A stretch of 64,000 nucleotides of DNA from Gymnopus androsaceus JB14 (taxonomy: Eukaryota > Basidiomycota > Agaricomycetes > Agaricales > Omphalotaceae): NCBI GenBank assembly GCA_009733575.1, contig ML769646.1:31472-95471 (forward strand), written 5' to 3'. The first letter of the stretch is position 1, and each line of letters begins with the position of its first letter. The position numbers were made by a program, and so were the translations under genes. Positions 21,092 through 30,070 of the stretch are shown one piece after another. The notes under the pieces were generated by a model. That model was not told the DNA's origin and did no database searches. It was given only the letters and a program-made list of their open reading frames with translations.

Positions 21092-23020
21092 CTATGCCCA
21101 GCCAAGGTCCTCATCCTCATCATCTTCACCATCCAAGCCCCCATCATTCCCCTTATCCTCCTCATCATCTTCCTCCTCCTCCCGCTCCTCCTCGTCTGGC
21201 ACAGTTGATACTCCCAGCATCATATGGAGATCAGTATCGCCTGCGTCCTCCATGTGTTCACTTCCGTCAAGAGGCTTTTTCCAGATAGTAATGCACATCT
21301 CTTTCAACCGTGTTTGAATAGAAGCCTGCTTCAATGCATAGGCATTCAGGCCTTTGCGAAGTGCCTCGTCCTCCACTTTCCTCCAATCTGCACGCTTGAC
21401 CCACCATTCCGCTTTACACTCCATGAATTCAACCGTATGTTGCATATCTTCCCAAGCGTACCAAACCTCCTCCAGAGCCCTGGTGAGCTGAGCATGACTC
21501 CTTCCTCATTCCACTCACAAAAGTTCATTGTCCTTATCTGCACCATCCTGAACATTGACTGACGTCATTTGCCATATCCAGGACATTACCCTCCGCAATT
21601 CCCCTGTCCCGTCCTGGCAACCTCTCTCCTCGGTCAGCAGGTTTATCTCCTCCTCCTCTGCCTCTAAATCCATGTCCATTGAATCCTGTACTTCCTCGCC
21701 CAGTCCCTCACCCAGTCCTTCCTCATTCGTACCCCGTCTTCCTGGCCCCTTCTTTTTCTCCACATCCATATAGCTTCAAACATCCGCATTACGCAGTGGC
21801 TGCAGCTCTTTTTCCCAATTTCCTGGTCCCAGTAGCATTAGCAATGCTGCATGGTTTTGTCGATAATGTTCTGCCCATCCTTTAGCACGCTCATGTATTC
21901 CGTCAATAATATCTCATGAACGTCCTGAATCTCTCTTTCCCCGGATATTTGCATGCTTGAATAGGAGCATCCACATTTTTACATGCAGGGTGTGGCAAAG
22001 ACCTTGGAGAGCATCATAGCAACATACTTGGTGGAGGCAAATCTCCATATTGTACAGGCCCTCTGTGCATACGCGATCCCGTTCTACTGCTGTCAGGCAT
22101 GATGGAAACCAGATTTTGGCCTCCTCCGGAGCACTGTCTGATTCATGCGCTGTAGGGAGTTGCTTGTCTGTTAAGAGCTGGACCAAACCTGGCATATAGA
22201 TTGCCCAAAGTTCTTCCACCCCTTTGATACTCTGAGTCAGTATTGTCTGACAATCGACTAGGGCTGACAATTGACATGTCGTCTGTTGCAATTTCTTGAA
22301 TGCAACCATGTCCTTCTTGAGCTTCTCCCTGAAAAGGAGTCAGAAATAAGATAAACAATCAATATGATAGTCATACTGGTTCTCCTCAATGTCAAGCGCA
22401 TACTTCAGAAACTTGGCAGCATGGGTTTTGTGCAGTGGATCGCGTCCACTGTTCCTCAGCTGTTGCGCATCCTCCGCAGCTAGTTCCTTTTCTACTTCTG
22501 CTTCCGACAAGACTGATCCACCATTAGTCACCACTCTGCTCCATGAAATGAACAGCTTACATTCTTCCAATGTGTCCCATGGATTGTTGTTTTTGTCTTT
22601 GGGATGCGGCGTATCCTCCCATTTCTGAAATAACTCCTCCCACTTTTGAACCAGTTCCTCCAGGAGAGTGTACGTGAAACCCTCGTGGGCTTCGCGTTGG
22701 CGATTACGGTCTTGAAGTCTGTCCTTATATTTCTGCCAGAGAGTTGTCCCATGTCCTGTATGTTTCTCCCAGTTATGGAACCCAAAATGGGCTTCCAGAA
22801 CGTCAATGCGAGTCCCTGGCCCCATAGTCTTTGTGGCATTTCCCAGGATGTTATGAACCCCCCACAATTGCTCCAAGAGCTCCCAATCTGACAGACCCAT
22901 AAGTAGAATCAGGTTTGCACAGAACTGCTGGTGATTTTTAGTCTTGTGAGCAGGCTCATGAAACTTTCCAATAACTGGAATGAACGTGGTGTGTCTTGGA
23001 TAGCCTGTTATTGCATCCAA
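21092..23020 (-). pseudogene. Second KDZ-family transposase (CxC2-type C-terminal half), decayed
   Basis: Minus-strand blocks match the second half of the most common agaricomycete KDZ type. They are: IPVIGKFHEPAH, then LSDWELLEQLWGVHNILGN, then GPGTRIDVLEAHF and NWEKHTGHG (22700-23000); after an intron at about 22378-22330, a long helical region (VAFKKLQQTTCQLSALVD); GPGNWEKELQPLRNADV; an acidic tail ends at 21092. The N-terminal half, with the zinc cluster and the first catalytic Asp, is missing. The break at about 23020 coincides with a 60-65-bp tandem repeat array. In-frame TGA codons at 21914-21916 and 21776-21778 sit where Arg is expected. It is clearly different from the KDZ copy at 15-19 kb. 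Confidence 0.8.
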
Positions 23021-23300
23021 CTCATATCATTAATTGCTTGCTTAGTCCGTCCAGGACGACCGGCTATCACATCCAAATCACACCACTAACTTACCTGAAT
23101 GCACATAGTCTGTCTTGGACGACCTGCTATCACATTCAACTCATATTATTAAATGCTTGCTTAACTGATTAAACACAGTTCATCTTGTATGACTTGCTAT
23201 TGCATCCAACTTTCATTGTGATTTAGCGTGTATTATTTTATATCAGATCCCCCAGCTGGCGGCCAGGATCCCAATATAATCACTCCTGCTTCAATAAATA
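22995..23300. repeat. Tandem 60-65-bp repeat block, locus 1
   Basis: About four diverged units of the form GTCYGTCYWGGAYGACCKGCTATYRCATYCAACTCAT, spaced 60-70 bp. They are followed by a promoter-like segment with CTTCAATAAATACTGGCC. A matching block occurs at 25592-25950 in the same orientation. Confidence 0.75.
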
Positions 23301-23443
23301 CTGGCCAAAAATTTCAAGGTTTTTTTTTTTGATTCAGGTCTTGTATTGTAGAATACTGATTAATGAGTTTCTTCATTGTGCAAGCAATGTACTAAGATGA
23401 TTGGTAAGGTCATTACCAAGTGGTCCTGATGTGAGGAGCACCA

Positions 23444-24852
23444 CTACTCACATGCTTCCGCCTTGCAAATAAATTCCTTGAGATTTGCTTCTAGACTCAA
23501 TTATAAACACTGGTGCTAATTGGTTAAAAAATCTCATACCTCCTGTAATGACCCAGCCCCCCTACACTTTTTCCAACTAATAGCTACCCACAACTACTGG
23601 GTTATCTTATCTCACAACTATCAACAATCAGTTCCAGTCATGTGGATACACTTACATACAGCTGGCATAGCCTCCCCATAGCCTTCACTGGCTGTACCAC
23701 AGCCTACTGAGGCTATACCTATAGCCACACCATAGCCTCCAAGGGCTATGCACATAGCCCACACTCAACTCAATACTTATTCACATAGCCACTTCATAGC
23801 ATACCAAGGCTATGTACACTGCCCACTAATATCTGAATACCTAGATACAGCCTCTCTACAGCTTTAGCACTGCCAGAGATATACTACAATACTATTGGCT
23901 AGTTCTATTATATAGCATAGCCTTACATACAGTAGAAACACTATAAAAGCTGGGCTAAATCCACTGTAAAGCCCCAGCTTGAGTATTTTGATTAACTTCT
24001 CTTTGAGATTACCATCTTGAAGATATTGAGCTCACTGTCTTGTTTACTTTCTGCTGTCTCAACTACATTTGATCTCTGATCAAATCTTCCTGTTACTATT
24101 ACTGTTGACAACCAACTGTCCAGTACTCTCTGGCTATTGTTACCATTACTGTTGACAAACAACTATCCAGTACTCTCCGGCTATTATCACCATTACTGTT
24201 GACAACCAGTGTCCAGTACTTATCAGCTACTACTACTAATACGGTTGACAACCAGTGTCCAGTACTTATCAACTAATAACCCTACTTACAACACTTATTA
24301 CATCTAACAAAGGTATGTGTGCTAGTTATTGCCTACACATAGTGACTCCCACTGTACATAGACTTACTAATAAGTCTATTGATCCATTGTTTACTTACAT
24401 ATTACATTACTTAAGTAGTCTCATAGATTAGCTCCTAACACCTCCCGACTTGCATTCAAATGCATCTACAAACAGCTGTTCCGCAGCTTCCACCTTTTCT
24501 TCAAATGTCCCTGGGCTCTCCAATAGCTTTAAGAGACCTTCTAAAACGACCAATTAAACTCAAGTGAAAAAGTAATGGAAAAAGACATACCAAGGTACTC
24601 GGGTATAACATTTGGTGTGCACGTAGCGTTTTCAAGAGCTTTTATCCGTGCTGACTGGTGTTCAGCTAGCTCCTGCATTATCTCAGGGCTAGGTATCCCA
24701 ATTACAGAGTGTGACGGGGGTGTGGGATTTTGGATTGTGGTTCTGGCCCGTTTTTTAGGAGACAGTTTGACTGCTTCTTGGTCGTGGTGCTGATATTCCT
24801 GGTAGTTTGGCCTTGGTGCCCTCTTTAGCCAGTCTGACTGTCTGTTAGACAT
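23444..24852 (-). pseudogene. Small unknown gene, copy 1, interrupted by a solo LTR
   Basis: Paralog of the intact gene at 29128-29719. Exon 1 (24852-24590) encodes a Lys/Arg-rich N-terminus and the shared block VIGIPSPEIMQELAEHQSAR. After an intron the second exon reads GLLKLLESPGTFEEKVEAAE. The solo LTR at 23544-24440 is inserted at the end of this exon, exactly at the donor site. The last exon (about 23495-23444, KEFI..) lies on the far side of the LTR and ends at the TAG at 23444. No domain is recognised. The function is unknown; charge and helix content suggest a nuclear or nucleic-acid-associated protein, which is only an inference. Confidence 0.72.
23544..24440. mobile_element. Solo LTR of an LTR retrotransposon, 897 bp
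   Basis: It begins TGTAATGACCC and ends CCTAACA (TG..CA termini). It is flanked by the 5-bp target duplication CCTCC (23539-23543 and 24441-24445). A TATA-like CTATAAAAG lies at about 23940. A tandem array of a 47-bp unit (GTTGACAACC..) has starts at 24104, 24151, 24198 and 24244. No internal coding region is present, so it is the product of LTR-LTR recombination. The TGTAATGACCC start resembles Gypsy-type LTRs of basidiomycetes. Confidence 0.9.
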
Positions 24853-25100
24853 AATTTTGAGAAGTTGATTTAGTCACATATACTGCTGTGGCCCTTTTTG
24901 TACTGCGGAGTCGGGGGATCCCGAAATCATGTAATTGATATCAGGCTATGCTGTGGCAGTTCCTATCACACACGAGGCATATCGGGGGATCCCTAAATCA
25001 CGGCGTTTATGTCAGGTCAAACACGAGGCATTGTTTAAAGTAAGTCACTCGTGTTGTTTGCTTTATGCTTAAATACTTAAATACTGATTTGGTTTCTTCA
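24853..25100. other. Upstream region of copy 1, repeats of GGGGGATCCC type
   Basis: Contains two GGGGGATCCC(T/G)AAATCA-like motifs (about 24913 and 24984), also seen in inverted form near 23248 and 25866. They may be shared promoter elements of the duplicated small genes; this is inference. Confidence 0.35.
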
Positions 25101-25300
25101 GTGTTGCTGTCTCTAACGAAATCTACGTAAAGACTGGGGACAGATTTGATCTCTCATTTGGCAATGTAGTTGGGATAAAAAATGGTCAACTTGTTTTGGA
25201 CTGGTACACGACAGCTGAGGAAATCAAGGAGATTATCCAGCAGCAGTACGTCCGCCTTGGTCTTGAAAACTTTTGCTTGACACAGGTATCAGGGCAATAG
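25101..25300 (+). CDS. Orphan exon, unknown protein
   Basis: After a good acceptor (TTTCTTCAG) an open frame of about 66 codons reads VAVSNEIYVKTGDRFDLSFG, then QLVLDWYTTAEEIKEIIQQQ, and ends at the TAG at 25300. Composition is coding-like with a hydrophobic/charged alternation. No upstream exon could be joined with confidence and no family is recognised. It may be the last exon of a broken gene in the duplicated block. Confidence 0.4.
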
Positions 25301-25591
25301 GGTTCCATGAGAATGATCGGCACCTTTCCCCTCCTCGGCACATCCAAAAAGCAGTTCGCAAGTAGTTTAGCTTGGTATTGTGGTGTCCTATTCCGTGTGA
25401 CATTGTATACAGTACATCTTTTCTTGCAGTAGGGATTGTGACAATAACTCCTTTCTGAAAAAATGGCCTCTTTAACATTAGCGATATGCTTTGCATGGCA
25501 CTGGACAAAGTTGTTTTGTACTAGATTATATTAGCTATGCGTAAAGTCGCTTGAAGGTATTTCAGATTTCAAAACAGTCTTAGCATTCAGA

Positions 25592-25950
25592 TATGCGTCT
25601 TGGATGGCCTGCTTTTGCATCCAACTCATATCATTAATTGCTTGCTTAGTCCGTCCAGGACAACCAGCTATCACATCCAAATCACACCACTAGATGCATA
25701 CTTACCTGGATGCACATAGTCCATCTTGGATGAATTGCTATCACATCCAACTCATATTATTAAATGCTTGCTTAACTGATTAAATACAGTCCGTCTTGTA
25801 TTGCATGCAACTTTCATTGTGATTTAGCGTGTATTAAAAAAGCTCGGTGTTCTACCCCAAATATCGGATCCCCCAACTGGCGGCCCGGATCCCCCAGCTG
25901 ACGGCCCGAATCCCGACCCGCTTCAATAAATACTGGCCAAAAATCTCAAA
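25592..25950. repeat. Tandem 60-65-bp repeat block plus promoter, locus 2
   Basis: Direct copy of 22995-23300: the same four-unit array, then GGATCCCCCA(A/G)CTG motifs and CTTCAATAAATACTGGCC. Here it precedes an intact start codon at 26000. At locus 1 the corresponding ATG (about 23398) is followed by a stop after ten codons. Confidence 0.75.
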
Positions 25951-25999
25951 GGTTTTTTTTTCAATTCGAGTTTTTTCATTGCACGCCCGAATCACTAAG

Positions 26000-26402
26000 A
26001 TGTTTGGTATTAACCAGTGGTTAATGACAGGAAATCAAGTGATCCATGAGCTTGGAGGATTGGAATATCCAGGGCAGCATTATGAGGATTTGGCCTTCAC
26101 GTACAAAGTTGACAGCAAAGCAGCTCCTGAATCTGTCAAGATAGCAATGTTTGAGGCTATCACAAAGGTCAACAAGATATGGGTATGTCCGACTTGTAAT
26201 AGTGATATGTAAAGAGTGAGTTTGTACCAATATGTAGCTGGAGCCTGTCTCTTGGTATCTCAATTGTAAAATGCCAATAGATAGACCTCTTGATAAGAGG
26301 GCACAAATTGGACTGGAGTACATCCGGAAAGTTGGCCTGGATGTCGGGGGATTTGCTCCAGCGCTTGGGGGATCCGTCCATTCCCTCTTGGACGAACTAT
26401 AG
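26000..26402 (+). CDS. Small unknown gene (two exons, provisional)
   Basis: Starts at the ATG at 26000 with MFGINQWLMTGNQ; the exon continues HELGGLEYPGQHYEDLAFTY to about 26200. A second exon from about 26281 reads RPLDKRAQIGLEYIRKVGLD, then GGSVHSLLDEL and TAG at 26402. The intron borders are uncertain: a donor near 26202 keeps the frame, while the stronger GTATGT donor near 26182 does not. The protein would be about 105 residues, with no recognised domain. A truncated copy of its start lies at about 23398. Confidence 0.42.
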
Positions 26403-27120
26403 AACCAACCAACCAACTCTACTCTACAGAGATGTTTGTCTAGGATGGGCAATTATATTCGCTCTTTCGGATTATGTTGCATAATAGATGCAACAAACCC
26501 TAATCAAAACAGCGATTGAAGTTAGATAGGAAGGAGATACTCCTTCCTCGACCACCAGCCTTATGCAGTGGATGTCAAGTGTATGTGTATATGAGAGTAA
26601 TAAAAAATGTGTTGTTATCCATCTTGGACGAACTATTTGCCCCGAGGATTCATCAATTCACGGTGTAACAGAAGTCAAAGCTCTAACTAGAACATGTGGT
26701 GCTACTGATTTAGACAGAAGATTACATTCAGTTGGAAGGAGATATTGCCTTCCAGCCTCATGCAAATACTGTAAATGCGCGGATTAACAAATGGTAATTG
26801 AGATTAGGTAGGAAGGGTATCCTCCTTCCTCAATAACCAGCCTCATGCAGCGAATGTCAAGTGTTGTGCATGAGAGTCCACGGCCTCGAGCAGTTCCGTC
26901 CTAGATGACTTGGGATCATTAAGCTTGATTCCATGTGTTTCTAGATGACTTATTAGAGTGGGGGAGCCGGTGCGGTAGTCGGGGTCTTAAACCAACTCTT
27001 GCCTCTTCAATTCACAATGGAAACCAAAGCTCTAACTAACACATGCGGTGCTGCTGATTGAGACAGAATATTAGGTTAGATTAGGTTGAAAGGAGATTTC
27101 CACGCAAAAGGATGTGCAAT
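26380..27120. repeat. Degenerate tandem duplication, about 330-bp unit
   Basis: Related blocks occur near 26390-26620, 26630-26880 and 26980-27110. Shared strings include TCTTGGACGAACTAT (26388, 26623), AAGCTCTAACTA(G/A)(A/C)ACATG (26680, 27020), ACAGAA-ATTA and GGAAGGAGAT, and CAGCCTCATGCA. No coding content was seen. Confidence 0.55.
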
Positions 27121-27500
27121 ACGGTTTATCCCCACCAGGGTCAGCGGCCTCTAGCAATTCCTTTCTAGACAACCAGCTCCACAGGATTCCATCTGGACCA
27201 CTTGTTTTACTTAAGTCCTCTTGTTTTACTTAAGTCCTCGTGGTTAGGTGAAATGGATCTCAGGTGGTTGGTTATCCTCATCACCAAGATCCATGGCCTC
27301 AAGTGATTCAGAATCATCCTAGACAACATGCCAGTTTAAATGTTTGGCCTCATGCGTGTCCTACATGACTTGCTTTATGTCCTGATAGCCAGGTAATGGA
27401 TCTCGGATATATCTTAAGTACTGTACTATAAGTAAGACCAAACTCATAACACCATTAGCTATTTATGCCTTTGCACTACAGTGCCATCAAGCACTTTGCA

Positions 27501-27686
27501 TCACCTCAATAACCGTAAAAGTGTCACTTCTCGCAAAGTTTTCTCGGCCCGCAAAACTTGGCCGTTTTTCCCGGAAATAGGTGCAATCGTCTCCATTTGA
27601 GTAGAGGATCCCAGCTTGTGCTTTGCTAAGCCGGGCTTGAGTTTTGATTTTTGATTGGCCATCTGAAAATAAACATGCTGAGTCAT
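27501..27686 (-). CDS. Short unknown open frame
   Basis: A 61-codon frame from the ATG at 27686, rich in Lys/Leu/Thr (MANQKSKLKPGLAKHKLGSS). It could be an exon of a small basic protein. No homology is recognised and chance cannot be excluded. Confidence 0.25.
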   Translation of the reverse strand: MTQHVYFQMANQKSKLKPGLAKHKLGSSTQMETIAPISGKNGQVLRAEKTLREVTLLRLLR

Positions 27687-28061
27687 ACCTAATTAGGAAG
27701 TGCTGCTATATAGTATGTAATGTACATAAGCGCTCAAGTCTCGCTCCTTGACTTTGTTTTACAGTTTTAACACCCATAGGTGGCTCTCTACTGTTAAGAA
27801 CTATCAGTTTAAACATGGAGATATGCATATCAGGTAGAAAGTCTTTAAGGCTGCCAAAAGCCTGCATAGTAGGTAAAAGTTTGAAATTTTGCGTCTCAAA
27901 AATGAACACTGTGGAACTTTCTTCCAAATATGAAGAATTTCGTTCTCTTCGTCCAATGCATTCTTTTGGTGGTTTCCTTACAGAACTATTTTTAATTTAT
28001 TTACCTATTTAGTTGCTCAAACTGACCTGTTGAGAAGTGCCTGATGCAATGTAGTACCATC

Positions 28062-28680
28062 ATGACTGAACTCATCCAGCCAGAAACTGTTATACAGGTC
28101 CTTGAGACGCTCAAAACAATCACCAAGAGCTTGAACAATTCACCCGAGGTAAGCATTCTTCTTTCCTTTTCTTTCACATTTTGTTAAAACCCTTTTATCA
28201 GCCAACAGATACTGGCAGATCCTGTACATACCCGCCTTCTATTGGATCTCCTCTCACTAATCTGTAGTACCATTTAGTCCCCCAATATGAACTATCAGAA
28301 ACCCCACCTCGTAGGTTCTCCTTCTTGATTGATGCATCATCACTAATCCTGGTTTGTTCTCCTTGCCTAGTCTCTACTGATAGGGCCATTGACTGCAAGA
28401 CTTTTTCTTGTACCTGCTCTTGTCACGTCCATTTGGACAATCATCATCACTATGCAGTTTTCCGAGGACGGCAGGTGGGCGTCTTCCATGAAAATGACAT
28501 GTAAAGGCTCTTTCTTCTTGCATCAGTGATCCAGCCTTAATTCAGCTTCACAGTGCTGTTGTTGATGCAATGGTAAAGGGGGTCTCAAATAGCAGCCACA
28601 AACGTTACCGCAACAGAAATGAAGCTATCATTGCATATCAAGAGGCTGTTGCCCGTGACCTGGTTGAGATTGTCGAGTAG
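28062..28680 (+). pseudogene. Small protein with RNase H1 N-terminal / viroplasmin-like domain
   Basis: The first exon from the ATG at 28062 encodes a short helix (ETVIQVLETLKTITKSL). After an intron (28148-28205) the same frame continues to YAVFRGRQVGVFHEND (28470-28520). A second intron (28500s-28555) leads to VVDAMVKGVSNSSHKRYRNR, then ending at the TAG at 28680. The YxVxxGRxxGVF...V.GVSxxxxKRY pattern is that of the caulimovirus VI/RNase H1 N-terminal RNA:DNA-hybrid-binding domain, common in agaricomycete proteins. One in-frame TAG (28265-28267) interrupts the middle exon, where CAG (Gln) would keep it open. No RNase H catalytic domain follows. Confidence 0.6.
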
Positions 28681-28712
28681 GCTTGTGGTAGTACGAATGC
28701 TATTGTTGTCAA

Positions 28713-28750
28713 TTTCCTGTTTCAGCGAAGGGTTTCGCTGAAACAGGAAA
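28713..28750. repeat. Perfect 17-bp stem hairpin
   Basis: TTTCCTGTTTCAGCGAA, loop GGGT, then its exact reverse complement. It lies 33 bases after the stop of the viroplasmin-like gene. No T-run or other terminator context is seen. Confidence 0.9.
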
Positions 28751-29127
28751 GTATGAGAATGTAACGTAAGTTTTTGATACAGACGTTGAAGCCACGGCAT
28801 TCTCCGACGGCTAACCCCCTGGAGAAGTCTATTGACATCATGAAACACCACCTTCCTAAAGTCAACGCCTTGTATGTCCATCCAAAGCAGTTGAGACAGC
28901 TAAGCTTGCTTACTTTGCATCAGAGAAATGTTTCCTGGAAATAAATACACTAATTAAACTGTCAAGATCTGGTACAGGTGTCTGGTGCAGGGAAAGATAG
29001 AAAGGGAGTTCACCTACACTTTGGCAGTCTATGTAATAGGATTAAGTAAACTAGACAGCTGCATTTTCCTACTTGGATATACTCCTAAGATGATGGGTTG
29101 GTCAGTACCTAATGGTGAGGAGCACTG

Positions 29128-29719
29128 CTATTTACCGGATTGCATCTTCTTAACCTTCTCAATGAATTCCTTGATTTTCGCTTCTGCAGACTTAATTATG
29201 AGACTGGTACAAATTGGTTAAAAAATCACATACCTCCCCACTTGCGTTCAAATACATCCACAAACAACTGTTCTGCAGCTTCCACCTTTTCCTCAAAAGT
29301 CCCTGGGCTCTCCAATAGCTTGAAGAGACCTTCTAAAACAACTAATTAAACTCAAGTGAAAAAGTAATGGAAAAAGACATACCAAGGTACTCGGGTATAA
29401 CATTCGGTGTGCGCGTAGCGTTTTCAAGAGCTTTTATCCGTGCTGACTGGTGTTCAGCTAGCTCCTGCATTATCTCAGGGCTAGGTATCCCGATTACGGA
29501 GTGTGGTGGTGTTGTGGGAGCAGGAGTTGGAGAAAGCGTGAGGTATTCGGGTATTCTGGTATCACTGCTCAGCGCTTGATGCTGGACTAGCTCCTCCCTG
29601 ATCTGGTGAGGCTCAGGGCATCTTGCTACAAAAGGTGCATCAGGAGGGGCATGTGTCCTTTTCCGCCGTTTGGCAGGGGGAAGGACATCATTCGTATCGT
29701 GGAAATTGAGCGGACACAT
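29128..29719 (-). CDS. Small unknown gene, copy 2, intact, three exons
   Basis: Starts at the ATG at 29719 (MCPLNFHDTNDV). Exon 1 has a basic stretch PPAKRRKRTHAPP and two related EELVQHQALSSDTRIPEYL / QELAEHQSARIKALEN segments, suggesting an internal duplication. Introns at about 29385-29335 and 29232-29185 join to GLFKLLESPGTFEEKVEAAE and a C-terminal KIKEFIEKVKKMQSGK, ending at the TAG at 29128. About 165 residues, predicted mostly helical. No known domain is recognised. A TATA-like TATAAATA lies about 30 bp upstream of the start. The paralog at 23444-24852 is broken by a solo LTR. Confidence 0.65.
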
Positions 29720-29748
29720 CCTAAGCACTAAAAGGGCTTTATACCGTT

Positions 29749-29757
29749 CTATTTATA
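29749..29757 (-). promoter_or_regulatory. TATA-like box of the 29128-29719 gene
   Basis: GTATAAATA on the minus strand, about 30 bases upstream of the start codon at 29719. Confidence 0.4.
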
Positions 29758-30024
29758 CTCATTCGATGGTCACATGTTTGCTGCTTGACAAATTAAGCGC
29801 TTATAAGCTGACTCACGTAAACTGCGATTAAGCTTTCTTACGAAAGACGCCTGGCAAGGAGGCTGGAAATACTATTGAGTTTTCAATCCAGCCTCATCAT
29901 AACAGAATTGCTTGTCACCTGAACAAGACTACTTACATCGATGGGGTGTTCTAGAACAAGCATCAATGTTACTTAATTGCGTAATCATTACGGCAAGTGG
30001 TCACATGGATGATTCGAAAATGAG

Positions 30025-30032
30025 TATATATA
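30025..30032 (+). promoter_or_regulatory. TATA-like box of the ATP-grasp-like gene
   Basis: TATATATA about 40 bases upstream of the start codon at 30071. Confidence 0.4.
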
Positions 30033-30070
30033 CCAGTGAGTGACTGCTTTAATTCTCCCCAGCAATCGCA

